A DNA stretch of 64,000 nt from Acidobacteriaceae bacterium (GCA_003134995.1 PLDC01000011.1:203976-267975), one strand, 5' to 3'. Numbered from the stretch's first letter, positions 50,853 through 60,247 are shown. A program made the numbers and translations. Notes: generated by a model from the sequence alone, not told the origin.

Positions 50853-51143
50853 ATGTCCCAGGAATTCCTGTCCCTCGCGATCTGGGAGCCTGTGCCCGGC
50901 ATGGAGGCCGCTGCACTCGCGACCATTCGCGAACTGAACGCCATTGTCTCGCAGAACGGATACGGGCGCGATCTTCTTTACCGCGATGGCGATTCTCACT
51001 ATGTGCTCCTTCGCTACTGGAACTCCGAGCAGGCCCGCAGCGCCGCGCTGGAAGATCCCGAACTGCTTCGCTGCTGGGCACGTCTGGGCAATGAAATTCA
51101 AATCCTGAAAGTTTATGAGAAGCTGGAAGAAGTAGGTGTGTGA
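50853..51143 (+). CDS. Hypothetical protein, possible ABM-like fold
   Basis: Compact 96-aa ORF immediately downstream of pyk. Confidence 0.6.
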   Translation: MSQEFLSLAIWEPVPGMEAAALATIRELNAIVSQNGYGRDLLYRDGDSHYVLLRYWNSEQARSAALEDPELLRCWARLGNEIQILKVYEKLEEVGV

Positions 51144-51249
51144 GTTTGCTAACTTGAACATGTGGGGACAGCCGCCTCGGCGGTCCGGCCGAGCGCAGCG
51201 AGGCCGACCCGGGAATGCCCGTTAAGAATTCGAGAAGACAGCACTATCC

Positions 51250-51936
51250 ATGTCCACCGATTCCAGTCCGCAAGTCTTCACGGATGTCTCAGCAGACCCA
51301 TTCGTACGCGGCCTTCTGCACCGTCCAGCCAATCCCAATGGCGGTGGCCTCGTGCTGGCCCACGGCGCTGGATCGAACTGCCAGGCTCCTCTGCTGATTG
51401 CGTTGGCGCAAACTTTTTCCGAGGCTGGCTTCGTCGTGCTGCGCATCGATCTGCCCTTTCGGCAGGATCGGCCCTACGGTCCGCCGGGGCCGGGCGATGC
51501 CAAACGCGATCGCGCCGGATTGAAGAATGCAGCCGCCGCCATCGAGAATCTGGGCCCGAGCCGCATCTTTCTCGGCGGCCACTCCTACGGCGGAAGGCAA
51601 GCCAGCATGCTCTGCGCCGAGACGCCTGAAGATGCTCCGCGAGAAATTGCGGGCCTGTTGCTGCTTTCCTATCCTCTGCATCCTCCGCGCAAACCCGAAC
51701 AGCTCCGCACCCAGCATTTTTTCCATCTGCATACCCCATCGCTTTTTGTGCAAGGCACGCGCGATCCCTTCGCCTCGATCGGCGAAATCGAACAAGCCAT
51801 AAAGCTGATTCCCGCGAAGACCAAGCTCGTTCCCATTGAAGGCGCTGGTCACGATTTAGGACTCAAAGGCAAGGCGGGTCGAGAGGAATTATCCGCGAAA
51901 GTGCAGTCAGAGCTTCAGTCGTTCTTCGCGATTTGA
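51250..51936 (+). CDS. Alpha/beta hydrolase (KANL3/Tex30-like)
   Basis: GGLVLAHGAGSNCQ, IFLGGHSYGGRQASM nucleophile elbow, GAGHDL. Confidence 0.88.
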   Translation: MSTDSSPQVFTDVSADPFVRGLLHRPANPNGGGLVLAHGAGSNCQAPLLIALAQTFSEAGFVVLRIDLPFRQDRPYGPPGPGDAKRDRAGLKNAAAAIENLGPSRIFLGGHSYGGRQASMLCAETPEDAPREIAGLLLLSYPLHPPRKPEQLRTQHFFHLHTPSLFVQGTRDPFASIGEIEQAIKLIPAKTKLVPIEGAGHDLGLKGKAGREELSAKVQSELQSFFAI

Positions 51937-52055
51937 ACGGGGTCGCAACACTCTGTCGTCCCGACCGGAGCGAGCGAAAGCGAGCGGAGCGGAGGGACCT
52001 GCTTTTTCTTCCAGCCTAGTTGCAGTTAACCCGTGCAAATCCGCAGCGAGCAGAT

Positions 52056-52898
52056 CTAATTCACCCAACCTGACTTCGACCCGCCATTTCCCTTGCGAGG
52101 ATCGTCATCGGGCGGGACGTAATTTCCGTGCTCATCGAAATGGACATCGCGGTCATGCTTGCGCATGTAGACTTCAAACTTCTTCGCCGCCCGCCGCCTC
52201 TTCCAGCGGTAGTAGGAATTATTCAATCCGTACCACCACTCCGAAAGCGAAAACTTTCCCGACATTCCCCGAGCCGGCGAAAACTTTACGTACAAGTATC
52301 CAAACAACAGCCCGCCCAGATGGGCCATGTAGGCAACTCCGCCTCGGTCTCCTATGGCGAATGCTACGGTCACAACGATGAGGATGAGCACGAAATACTT
52401 GGCCTTGATCAGAAACGGAAACGGTATCATCATGATTTCGTTCTCGCCGAAGACCATGCCGAACGCCATGAGGATGGCAAAAACGCCGCCCGAGGCGCCG
52501 TAGGTTACCGTTGCGGGAGTGCTCAGGATGTGCGCGAACGCGAAAATTATCGTGGTGAGCGCAGCCCCGATTACGCCGGCGAAGAACAACTCCAGAAAGC
52601 GACGCATGCCCCATGAGCTTTCGAAGCTTGCGCCAAACATCCAAATGCCAAGCATGTTTCCAAACCAATGCCAGAACGCGAAGTGAATAAAGCTGTAAGT
52701 GACAATCTGCCAGATCCAGAAGTGGAAGACGGTTAGGGCGGGAACCAGCCCGAGATGCAGCTCGACCCAATCCTTCACCGCCGGCGTGCCGAAGGCCAAC
52801 AGCAAGAGAAAGATGGCTGTGTTGATGCCCAGCAGCCAGATCACCGCCGGCGTAAACGGCGGAAAGCTCAACGTCATCTCGCGACCACGACTGCGCAA
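52056..52898 (-). CDS. Rhomboid family intramembrane serine protease
   Basis: HWFGNMLGIWMFG, TYGASGGVFAIL, AYMAHLGGLLFGYLY. Confidence 0.92.
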   Translation of the reverse strand: MRSRGREMTLSFPPFTPAVIWLLGINTAIFLLLLAFGTPAVKDWVELHLGLVPALTVFHFWIWQIVTYSFIHFAFWHWFGNMLGIWMFGASFESSWGMRRFLELFFAGVIGAALTTIIFAFAHILSTPATVTYGASGGVFAILMAFGMVFGENEIMMIPFPFLIKAKYFVLILIVVTVAFAIGDRGGVAYMAHLGGLLFGYLYVKFSPARGMSGKFSLSEWWYGLNNSYYRWKRRRAAKKFEVYMRKHDRDVHFDEHGNYVPPDDDPRKGNGGSKSGWVN

Positions 52899-52916
52899 GG
52901 TTACACGCTCCTCTTA

Positions 52917-53105
52917 GCACACTCTATTTAGCAGTAGATACCCAAACTCAGCGTTCGGGCAAGAGCACGTTTGGCAGACCCGGATGCCCTTCGGCATCGA
53001 CGGGCTCTCACTGCAAAGATGACATCATCCCTAGAAAGTTTCAGAGTAGTGCGCCGCTAACCGCCCAGTCCCGGCCCGACGCCCGCGATCCGCGGGCTTT
53101 TCTTA
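52917..53105 (+). ncRNA. Candidate structured RNA ending at a strong intrinsic terminator
   Basis: No CDS; hairpin AGACCCGGATGCC-CTTC-GGCATCGACGGGCTCT and AGAGC/GCTCT, ACTCT/AGAGT long-range pairings; ends in terminator. Confidence 0.35.
53081..53105 (+). terminator. Rho-independent terminator
   Basis: GCCCGCG-atc-CGCGGGC followed by TTTTCTT. Confidence 0.8.
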
Positions 53106-53199
53106 AGAGGCGAAATCATGTAGGCTCCCGCATAAGAAATGTCAAGGGCCAAGCCGGTTACGGTCGAATAAAAAGTTTGCCCTTTACAGCCTCGCCCCC

Positions 53200-53228
53200 T
53201 TGACCTGCGGCGGGGGAGAATCTAAATA
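53200..53228 (+). promoter_or_regulatory. Sigma70-like promoter upstream of LysW-like gene
   Basis: TTGACC - 17 nt - TAAATA. Confidence 0.5.
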
Positions 53229-53297
53229 TTATCAAGGGAATCTATTACGGCATCGATATTGGCATCGAAGTGGCACCGAATGCGATGCGGAGGAATC

Positions 53298-53495
53298 ATG
53301 GTTCTTTGTCCTGAATGCGAAACCGATCTGGATGTGGAAGAAGAAGAAGTCGACGAAGGCGAGATTGTCTCTTGCCCCGAGTGCGGCACGGATTTCGAAG
53401 TGGTCACCACCAGTCCGCTCGAGTTGAAGGCGATCGAGGCCGGCTACGTGGAAGAGGAAGAAGAAGTGGAGACCGAAGACGGTGACGACTCCTAG
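53298..53495 (+). CDS. LysW-like zinc-ribbon amino-group carrier homologue
   Basis: MVLCPECETDLDVEEEEVDEGEIVSCPECGTDFEVVTTSPLELKAI; two CPxC motifs with LysW spacing; ATG 53298 preferred. Confidence 0.75.
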   Translation: MVLCPECETDLDVEEEEVDEGEIVSCPECGTDFEVVTTSPLELKAIEAGYVEEEEEVETEDGDDS

Positions 53496-53922
53496 GCTTC
53501 GGCACGCCGTCTTGCCTGCTCGCTTGTATTCTCTCTGCCTGCTGCTCGTTTTCTTTTTCGCTGCCTTAGCTGTGCACGTCTTGCCGCTGGCCAGCGCAAC
53601 TCCCGCGACCCAGAAGCTGAAACCGACCGATCCCTATGCCCTTATCTTCGGCACGGTCTGGGGTCCCGACAATCGCTCCGTCTATGGCGTAACCGTTAAG
53701 ATTCGCCGATTGCCGGATAAGAAGGCGAAGTGGGAAGTCTATTCCAATCACGAAGGGGAATTCGCCCAGCGCGTCCCTGCCGGCAAGGCTGACTATGTAG
53801 TCTGGGCCGATCTAAAGGGTGTGAAAACAACGGACGGCCAGCCCTTGCATCTGGCGGAACAGGTGCCAGTCCACGTAGAGTATGACGAGCGGGTGGATAT
53901 TGGCTTGCACCTGACCCGATAA
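53482..53922 (+). CDS. Secreted carboxypeptidase-regulatory-like domain protein
   Basis: Signal peptide; YALIFGTVWGPDNRSVYGVTVKIRRLPDKKAKWEVYSNHEGEFAQRVPAGKADYVV; overlaps upstream stop. Confidence 0.75.
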   Translation: MTTPRLRHAVLPARLYSLCLLLVFFFAALAVHVLPLASATPATQKLKPTDPYALIFGTVWGPDNRSVYGVTVKIRRLPDKKAKWEVYSNHEGEFAQRVPAGKADYVVWADLKGVKTTDGQPLHLAEQVPVHVEYDERVDIGLHLTR

Positions 53923-53956
53923 AATAAGCCAGTAAAGTTTGAGCCGAGGAGCCTGA

Positions 53957-54373
53957 GTGAATCAGATCGAGTTCACCATATTGTGCAGAAAGAGAAATAA
54001 GACCCGCATCGCTCCTGCTGCGGCTGTCAAGAAGGCTGCCCTCATCGCCGGTGCGCTCCTGCTCGCGATTTCCGTGGCTCTCGCTCTTCCCGACAACAAA
54101 GACAAACCCAAGGGCCGTCTTCTCTACGGCAAGGTCCTCGATCAGCAGGATAATCCCGTAGTCGGCGCGATCGTATACCTCACCAATACCCGCACCCACG
54201 CCGTGAAGACCTATATCGTCAGCCAGGAGGGCACGTATCGCTTCCCTGGCCTTTCCACGGTGGATTACGAGGTCTACGCTCAGTACAACGGCAAGAAGAG
54301 CGATACCAAGTCGGTCAGCCAGTTCGACGATCGGACGCAGGTCTACATTGATCTAAAGATTCAGGGACACTGA
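53957..54373 (+). CDS. Secreted carboxypeptidase-regulatory-like domain protein
   Basis: GRLLYGKVLDQQDNPVVGAIVYLTNTRTHAVKTYIVSQEGTYRFPGLSTVDYEVYAQYNG. Confidence 0.78.
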   Translation: MNQIEFTILCRKRNKTRIAPAAAVKKAALIAGALLLAISVALALPDNKDKPKGRLLYGKVLDQQDNPVVGAIVYLTNTRTHAVKTYIVSQEGTYRFPGLSTVDYEVYAQYNGKKSDTKSVSQFDDRTQVYIDLKIQGH

Positions 54374-54615
54374 AAAGCTCTCTAGCAATCGGGCTTTCAG
54401 CGGACTTTTCGCCGGGGAACAAAAAGAGAACATCCTCGCTTCCGCAGACCACATTTTGACATTTATTTACAATCCCCGTCCTGAGGGCCTCACTCCCTGA
54501 CCGAGGCAATCTTTCATGCCTCATTCTTTAGTAACGAGAACCCATGCAACTCTTTGCTGCTTTCCGGGTTCAATCATGTAAGGATGTTCTCGTTTGGGAG
54601 GAGACCGTGCGAATC

Positions 54616-55260
54616 ATGAGTATGTTTCATAACAAAAATCGTCGCTTCTGGGCTGTGAGCACGCTGGCAGGATTGATCTTAATGGCCATGTCGGCGTTCG
54701 CCCAACAGGGCGCCATGAGCCCTAATCAGGGAGAGAATGACGGCGTCAGCGCCGGCGGCAACTGGATGGAGTTTCAGTCGGAAGACAAGATGACCGGCGC
54801 GAAGCAGGTCCGCTTCGAACTGCTGGCGAACAACTACCTCAAGGGAGATCCCGACTACAAGCCGCGCGTCGAACTCTCCTGCACCAATGGCAAATATAAA
54901 TTCGCCGATTTCAATCCCGGCGCCGCGCTGGGCAAGGGCCGCTACCCTGGCTATCCCGGTTACGGATTTGCACCTTACCCGTATCCCTACGCTTACGGGC
55001 CGTATCCCTACGGTTGGTACGCGCCGAAGGCGTGGGTTATGGTGCGCATCGACGGAAGCCATGACCACAAGGGCTGGAACCTAATGCGCGGCAACATTCT
55101 TTCCATGGATAAAGGAACGGTTCGCGGCATGATCGGAGCCCAGGTCTTCAATGTGGAAGTCAGGACCAAGTCTGGTTTCGAGATCGCCGAGTTCTCGCCC
55201 GAGGGCCTGAACCTGGACGAAGTCAAGCACAGCTGCGATCTGACCCATCACAAGCCGTAA
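54616..55260 (+). CDS. Secreted hypothetical protein with Gly/Tyr/Pro-rich segment
   Basis: Signal peptide ending SAFAQQ; GRYPGYPGYGFAPYPYPYAYGPYPYGWYAP. Confidence 0.75.
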   Translation: MSMFHNKNRRFWAVSTLAGLILMAMSAFAQQGAMSPNQGENDGVSAGGNWMEFQSEDKMTGAKQVRFELLANNYLKGDPDYKPRVELSCTNGKYKFADFNPGAALGKGRYPGYPGYGFAPYPYPYAYGPYPYGWYAPKAWVMVRIDGSHDHKGWNLMRGNILSMDKGTVRGMIGAQVFNVEVRTKSGFEIAEFSPEGLNLDEVKHSCDLTHHKP

Positions 55261-55287
55261 CGGAATGCGTCTGGCGCACCATTCAAG

Positions 55288-55316
55288 GGGCTGAGCCGTC
55301 GGCTCAGCCCTTTTTT
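55288..55316 (+). terminator. Rho-independent terminator
   Basis: GGGCTGAGCC-gtc-GGCTCAGCCC-TTTTTT, 10-bp perfect stem. Confidence 0.93.
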
Positions 55317-55358
55317 CCTTGGCCTCGAGGGCATAGTGCTTGCCCGTCGGTTACTTGC

Positions 55359-56003
55359 GTGCCCACTGCCTCTCCTGTTCCACTTGATCCATCGTCTGCG
55401 AGCGAGGGCACAAGATCTATGGACGGAGGCGTGATTCAAGGGGCGGCGCTGCTGCTGTTCGCAGTGGGAGTGCTCGTCTACACCGTCATCCTTTACAACG
55501 AGCTGGTGCGCCTGCGCAACGACAATGATCGCGCGTGGGCGAACATTGACGTGCTGCTCAAGCAACGTCACGACGAGATCCCCAACTTGGTCGAAACTGT
55601 GAAGGGATACATGCAGCACGAGCAGCAGACGCTGCTGGAGGTGACGCAGGCGCGCGCGGCCTCCATGAACGCGGCCAGCATCGGGCAAAAGGCCACGGCT
55701 GATTTAATGATGACGGGCGCGCTGCGCGGACTGTTCGCCGTCGCGGAAAATTATCCCCAGCTCAAGGCCAACGAAAACTTTCTGAAGCTGCAAACGCGCA
55801 TCAGCGAACTCGAAGAGCGCATCGCCGACCGCCGCGAGTTCTTCAACGACGACGTCAACACCTATAACACGCGCATCGGACAAATCCCCGAAGTCTTCGT
55901 GGCCAGCTTCATGAGCCTGAAACCGCGCGCCATGTTCCAGGTGTCGGACGAAGACCGCAAGCTAGTAGAGGTAAAGTTCCAGGGCCAGAGCGCAGGCGCG
56001 TAG
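55359..56003 (+). CDS. LemA family protein
   Basis: YNELVRLRNDNDRAWANIDVLLKQRHDEIPNLVETVKGYMQHEQQTLLEVTQARAA; true start may be downstream. Confidence 0.93.
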   Translation: MPTASPVPLDPSSASEGTRSMDGGVIQGAALLLFAVGVLVYTVILYNELVRLRNDNDRAWANIDVLLKQRHDEIPNLVETVKGYMQHEQQTLLEVTQARAASMNAASIGQKATADLMMTGALRGLFAVAENYPQLKANENFLKLQTRISELEERIADRREFFNDDVNTYNTRIGQIPEVFVASFMSLKPRAMFQVSDEDRKLVEVKFQGQSAGA

Positions 56004-56016
56004 AAGTTACTTACCC

Positions 56017-56613
56017 TCAAATATCCCCCTGCTTGCCCCGCGTGTAAACATAGACCAACGCAAATGTTGACCCAGCGTGGCCGTCGCGCGGTTCGATGGC
56101 GACTACGTGCTGGTTATCCTCCCGCCCGACTTTCAGTTCAGTAACCGGGCCAGTATTATCGCCATCACATTTCAACTCTTTCTTTCGAGAGTCAGAATCC
56201 TTGTCGTCGATGTCAGCGTGGGTATCGCCGCCGTGTTCGCGCGTGTGGCATTCCAGAACCCTCCCGTATTTTTTTAGCTTGTCGCGATAGTAGGCGATGA
56301 CTTTATCCGCCGCGTCATCCGATTCATATTTCGCGACCACAATTTTGAAGCCGAAAGCCTCGGTGAGTAGCCCCAGGTTCACGGGATCGCTGTCGTCCTT
56401 GTCGCGGCGCGGACGCGCTCCAGGATAGAGCGGCAATCCAGCCTTGCGCGCGTCGCCATCGTTGCCCAGGTGCAAATCGCCCGCCGAGCTTTGGATATCA
56501 AGATGCTTATTCTGATCGCTGTCTGATTTCTGATCTTGTGCAGAGCAGACACCTATTGCCAGAACGACGCCAAATGCCACTACGAAAATTGAACGCGAGA
56601 ACCGTCGAAACAT
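56017..56613 (-). CDS. Secreted hypothetical protein (paralogue of 56626-57216)
   Basis: Signal peptide; YESDDAADKVIAYYRDKLKKYGRVLECHT shared with next gene. Confidence 0.75.
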   Translation of the reverse strand: MFRRFSRSIFVVAFGVVLAIGVCSAQDQKSDSDQNKHLDIQSSAGDLHLGNDGDARKAGLPLYPGARPRRDKDDSDPVNLGLLTEAFGFKIVVAKYESDDAADKVIAYYRDKLKKYGRVLECHTREHGGDTHADIDDKDSDSRKKELKCDGDNTGPVTELKVGREDNQHVVAIEPRDGHAGSTFALVYVYTRGKQGDI

Positions 56614-56625
56614 AACTTCCCTCCA

Positions 56626-57216
56626 CTAAATATCGGCATCCTTGCCATGCAGTCGCACGAAAACCAGCGAAAAGCTAGATCCCTTACCTTCCGGTTCGAC
56701 TTCCACAATGTGCTGATCATCTTCCCGCCCGGCCTTCAGTTCCACGTTGCTGCCGTGCTCGCCATCACAAGTCAACTCGTTCGAATCGTGCATGGCCCGG
56801 TGTCCCTTTTTCATGTCCAGGTTCAGATGCGAGGTGTGGCATTCGAGCACGTGGCCGTACTTCCTCAACTGATCTTTATAGAACGAGAGCACCTTGTCCG
56901 GAGCATCGTCGGATTCATACTCGAGCGCCACGACCTTAATTCCGTATCCGAAGCCGGAGATATTTACATTGGCGCTCTTGTCGCTGCCGTCAGAATCTTT
57001 CTCCTTCAAGTGAGCGCCGGGGTAAACCGCCAGGCCGATATCGGAAATATCAGCCTGCTTGCTGACGTGAACGCCTCCGAAAAGCGTCTTGACGTCCACC
57101 TGCTTGTCTTGCCCGTTGCCCTCTTTTTTCACATTTACGCTGCACGCCGGCAGGAGCAGCAGCGCGACGAGGCCAGCCGCAACTGTGCCAAATGCCGCGA
57201 AATTATTTCTGTTCAT
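56626..57216 (-). CDS. Putative lipoprotein, paralogue of 56017-56613
   Basis: MNRNNFAAFGTVAAGLVALLLLPAC lipobox; YESDDAPDKVLSFYKDQLRKYGHVLECHT. Confidence 0.78.
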   Translation of the reverse strand: MNRNNFAAFGTVAAGLVALLLLPACSVNVKKEGNGQDKQVDVKTLFGGVHVSKQADISDIGLAVYPGAHLKEKDSDGSDKSANVNISGFGYGIKVVALEYESDDAPDKVLSFYKDQLRKYGHVLECHTSHLNLDMKKGHRAMHDSNELTCDGEHGSNVELKAGREDDQHIVEVEPEGKGSSFSLVFVRLHGKDADI

Positions 57217-59110
57217 GTTGAGACCCTCCACTCGCGACCTGCGCCGCGCGCTCAATCCCAGCGCCTCGCTGCGCCACATTCGGAATGCTCACAGGCAGAT
57301 GCCCGCGAATCGCAATTTCCCCAAACAGCGCCTTCACCGCCGCCGTCTCCGAAACCGAAGCATTCGAAAACGTACACATGTAATTCTCTATCGCCGGAAA
57401 CGCCGCCGCAAGATACGGGTTGCCCATGGCGACGACCGCAGTCTTTTCCGCGCCGCGATCCAACATCTGTTGCAGCAGCGCTCCAGTCGCATCCGCCATC
57501 GCTACCGAGTTCCCCACCTTGCCCGCCGTCGGCACCACATAAACAGCGGCCACCACGGTCTTAGCTTCGGCCACCGCCTTCAGCACTTCATCGCTCATGC
57601 CAGCGGCGATTCGCGGGTCCACATAAATCAGGTGCGCATCCGGGATTCGTCCGCGAAATTCCCGCGCGAAAGCGCGCCCCGCGTCCGTCCTCACATCGTC
57701 GGAGAAAAGCACCGCGACCACCTGATCGCGCGTCTCCTCTATTGTGGTATACGGAAGTGCACCCTTCGCGGTTCCCGCATTCTTTGGTGAAGCTTTGAGC
57801 GGCAGAACCTTGCCATTGTCGCGCACCAGCGTAATCGCAGAATCGGCCACCTGCTGCCCGAAAGCCAGATTCGCGGGCCTGGCGACCACGTTGGCGAGCG
57901 CGTTCACATCCACCAGGCGGGCGTCCTGCAAGCCGAGAGAAGCCTTTGCCTTCAAGATCTTAAGCACTGACCGGTCAAGCCGTTCGCGCGAGATCTCACC
58001 CGACTGAACCGCCCGAACCATCGCATTATACGAAGCCGGAAAGTCGGCGGGGATGATCAACATGTCGTTCCCAGCCTTGAAAGCCTCGACCGCAGCGCGC
58101 CCAATATTGTTCGCGAACAGGTGCGTGAGCCCAGCCATATCAAGCGCGTCGGTGACGATGATCCCTTTAAAGCCAAGCTGTTTTTCCAGCAAATCAGTAA
58201 CGATCGTCGGCGAAATCGTGGCCACGTGGTTCGGGTCTGAATCAAGCGCGGGCACAGTCACGTGCGCCACCATAACCGAATCGACCCCGGCAGCAATGGC
58301 TTGCCGAAACGGTGGCAGTTCAATCGAATCAAGGTGAGCGCTGTCCACGGTAACGCGGGCGACGCCGAGATGCGAATCGGTAGCCGTATCTCCGTGACCG
58401 GGAAAATGTTTCGCCGTAGTCAGCATCCCGCCTTCATGCGCGCCTTTGATGTAGGCCGCGACCAGATCGCCGACTTGTTTGGGATCTTCTCCGAACGAGC
58501 GCGTGTTGATGATGGGATTGGCGGGGTTCGAATTCACGTCAGCATCAGGAAAAAAATTCCAGTGAATGCCGATCGCCCGCGATTCTTCAGCGGTGATGCG
58601 GCCGAACGCTTCGGCGTCTTCGATCTTGCCATCTCCTCCGAAAGCCATGGCGTGCGGAAAGACAGTCGCTCCCATCAACCGCATTGGAACGCCGCGTTCA
58701 AAATCGGCCGCGAACAGCAATGGCAACTTCGACTCGCCCTGCAGTCGATTGAGCAGCTCGGCAGCTTCGTACGGTTCGCTGCGAAGAAGATACGGACCAT
58801 CCACATGCACGGTCATGGCGAACGACCCCACATGATATTTCTGCATGGCGTCGCGCCATTGCAGGTATTCAGGATTCTCCACGTTCAGAAAACTGGCGCG
58901 GCACCAGATCATGAACACCTGTCCGACTTTCTCTTCGACGGTGAGCTTGCGCAGAGTCTTCTCAGCCCATTTCTCGCCAGCCGGCGTTAAATGAATGGGA
59001 CCAGGGCGCTGGTATTTGTCTTTATCCTTGGCGAAGGCTGTTGTGAAGGACGCGAAAAATAGTAAGAGAGCGAGTATGTGACGCATGCAGAAACGATAGC
59101 AGAAGGGCAT
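57203..59110 (-). CDS. Glycoside hydrolase family 3 (NagZ/beta-N-acetylhexosaminidase-like)
   Basis: FAADFERGVPMRLMG, TTAKHFPGHGDTATDSHLG, GIIVTDALDMAGLTH. Confidence 0.93.
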   Translation of the reverse strand: MPFCYRFCMRHILALLLFFASFTTAFAKDKDKYQRPGPIHLTPAGEKWAEKTLRKLTVEEKVGQVFMIWCRASFLNVENPEYLQWRDAMQKYHVGSFAMTVHVDGPYLLRSEPYEAAELLNRLQGESKLPLLFAADFERGVPMRLMGATVFPHAMAFGGDGKIEDAEAFGRITAEESRAIGIHWNFFPDADVNSNPANPIINTRSFGEDPKQVGDLVAAYIKGAHEGGMLTTAKHFPGHGDTATDSHLGVARVTVDSAHLDSIELPPFRQAIAAGVDSVMVAHVTVPALDSDPNHVATISPTIVTDLLEKQLGFKGIIVTDALDMAGLTHLFANNIGRAAVEAFKAGNDMLIIPADFPASYNAMVRAVQSGEISRERLDRSVLKILKAKASLGLQDARLVDVNALANVVARPANLAFGQQVADSAITLVRDNGKVLPLKASPKNAGTAKGALPYTTIEETRDQVVAVLFSDDVRTDAGRAFAREFRGRIPDAHLIYVDPRIAAGMSDEVLKAVAEAKTVVAAVYVVPTAGKVGNSVAMADATGALLQQMLDRGAEKTAVVAMGNPYLAAAFPAIENYMCTFSNASVSETAAVKALFGEIAIRGHLPVSIPNVAQRGAGIERAAQVASGGSQHEQK

Positions 59111-59212
59111 GTGTTAGGTGCTAAGTCTTAGGCCCTTAGGATTGGCCTTGGGCGAGCCGTAGGGGACCGTCGTAGCTCATAGCCGTCATAACTCATAACT
59201 ATCGGTGTTCTT

Positions 59213-59681
59213 GTGCCAGATTGGGAACTTGTTTTGTGTTGCGCCGGGCCCTTAATGGCCTTAGTATTCTGCAAGTTGGCAACGCCACCTCAGCGACGAC
59301 CGAGTAAGGCCGAATTGGAAAGTTCAGTTCGGCTTCGCCGTATCGACGGCATCGTTTCGACTATGCAATATGCTATAATGTGGTTCTCCCTCGTAGCTAT
59401 TGCGGCTTTCTTTTATCTTTCGACTAAATCGCTTGCGGGACATTACACTTTTGCGGACATTGGCATCAAAGTCATTGGAGATTTCAAAATTAGCGAGGCG
59501 CTCTCGTATTTGTTTGGAGCTGGAGGCATGGGGGTACGGATTGAGAGAGCGTAGGCTTCGCCGGCAGACGACGGAGCGCTTCACGCAGCGTAACTACAAG
59601 CTTGAAAAGCTCGTGGACCCCAATCGAACCTCAAGCCATCTAACGACCAGGGGCACCACAAACCCGGAGGACAGGATATGA
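59213..59681 (+). pseudogene. Conserved small membrane protein with apparent +1 frameshift in G5 run
   Basis: ORF 59213-59554 ends soon after LSYLFGAGGMG; shifted frame continues YGLRERRLRRQTTERFTQRNYKLEKLVDPNRTSSHLTTRGTTNPEDRI; shift at GGGGG 59530-59534. Confidence 0.6.
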
Positions 59682-60247
59682 GCGCAATAGTGAATGGTTC
59701 TCATCTCGTGATTGGCCTGTTCGCCCTGTGGTTTTTGTATTTTTTCTGCTGGCACGAGCACAGAATAGACGCTTACCGGCAGCGTCTTTTCGGAGTGCGT
59801 GACGACCTCTTTGACTACGCGGCTTCAGGGGCCATCAGGTTTGATGATCCCGCCTATACGACGTTGAGAGACTTGTCGAACGGGCTGATTCGCTTCGCTC
59901 ACAGACTAACGTTCACTCGAGTTTGGGCGCTTGCGCTACTCGGGGACCTTCCGCGCACCAACCGCATGGAGGCTTGGATGGCGGATGTTGAGACCCGTTC
60001 GCCAGAGGTGCGGGATAGACTTTTGAAGGCCCACAAGCAGATTGAGAGTGCATCACTGTGGCATGTTCTCGCATGGTCGCCACTCGCCTGGATCTGTATC
60101 CTGGTGGCACTTATCATCAGGCTTCTGAGGATTCGGGTAAAAGTCGAGGTCGTGCGTGGGCCCAGGGAAATCTCTGCCGTACTAGAGCAGGAAGCCTTGG
60201 AGCAAAGCTCCCTGGTTGACGACGACAGCTGTCTCGCAACAGTCTGA
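59678..60247 (+). CDS. Hypothetical membrane protein
   Basis: N- and C-terminal hydrophobic segments; start overlaps preceding frame. Confidence 0.6.
   Translation: MSAIVNGSHLVIGLFALWFLYFFCWHEHRIDAYRQRLFGVRDDLFDYAASGAIRFDDPAYTTLRDLSNGLIRFAHRLTFTRVWALALLGDLPRTNRMEAWMADVETRSPEVRDRLLKAHKQIESASLWHVLAWSPLAWICILVALIIRLLRIRVKVEVVRGPREISAVLEQEALEQSSLVDDDSCLATV

Noticed and set aside
51160-51225. GC-rich palindrome ggacagccgcctcggcggtcc as a REP copy
   Set aside because: Only loosely similar to the rplJ/rpoB repeats; cannot be assigned by eye.
59106-59145. Possible third copy of the 30-nt unit (minus: agggcctaagacttagcac)
   Set aside because: Only a short partial match and no 77-nt core; could be chance.
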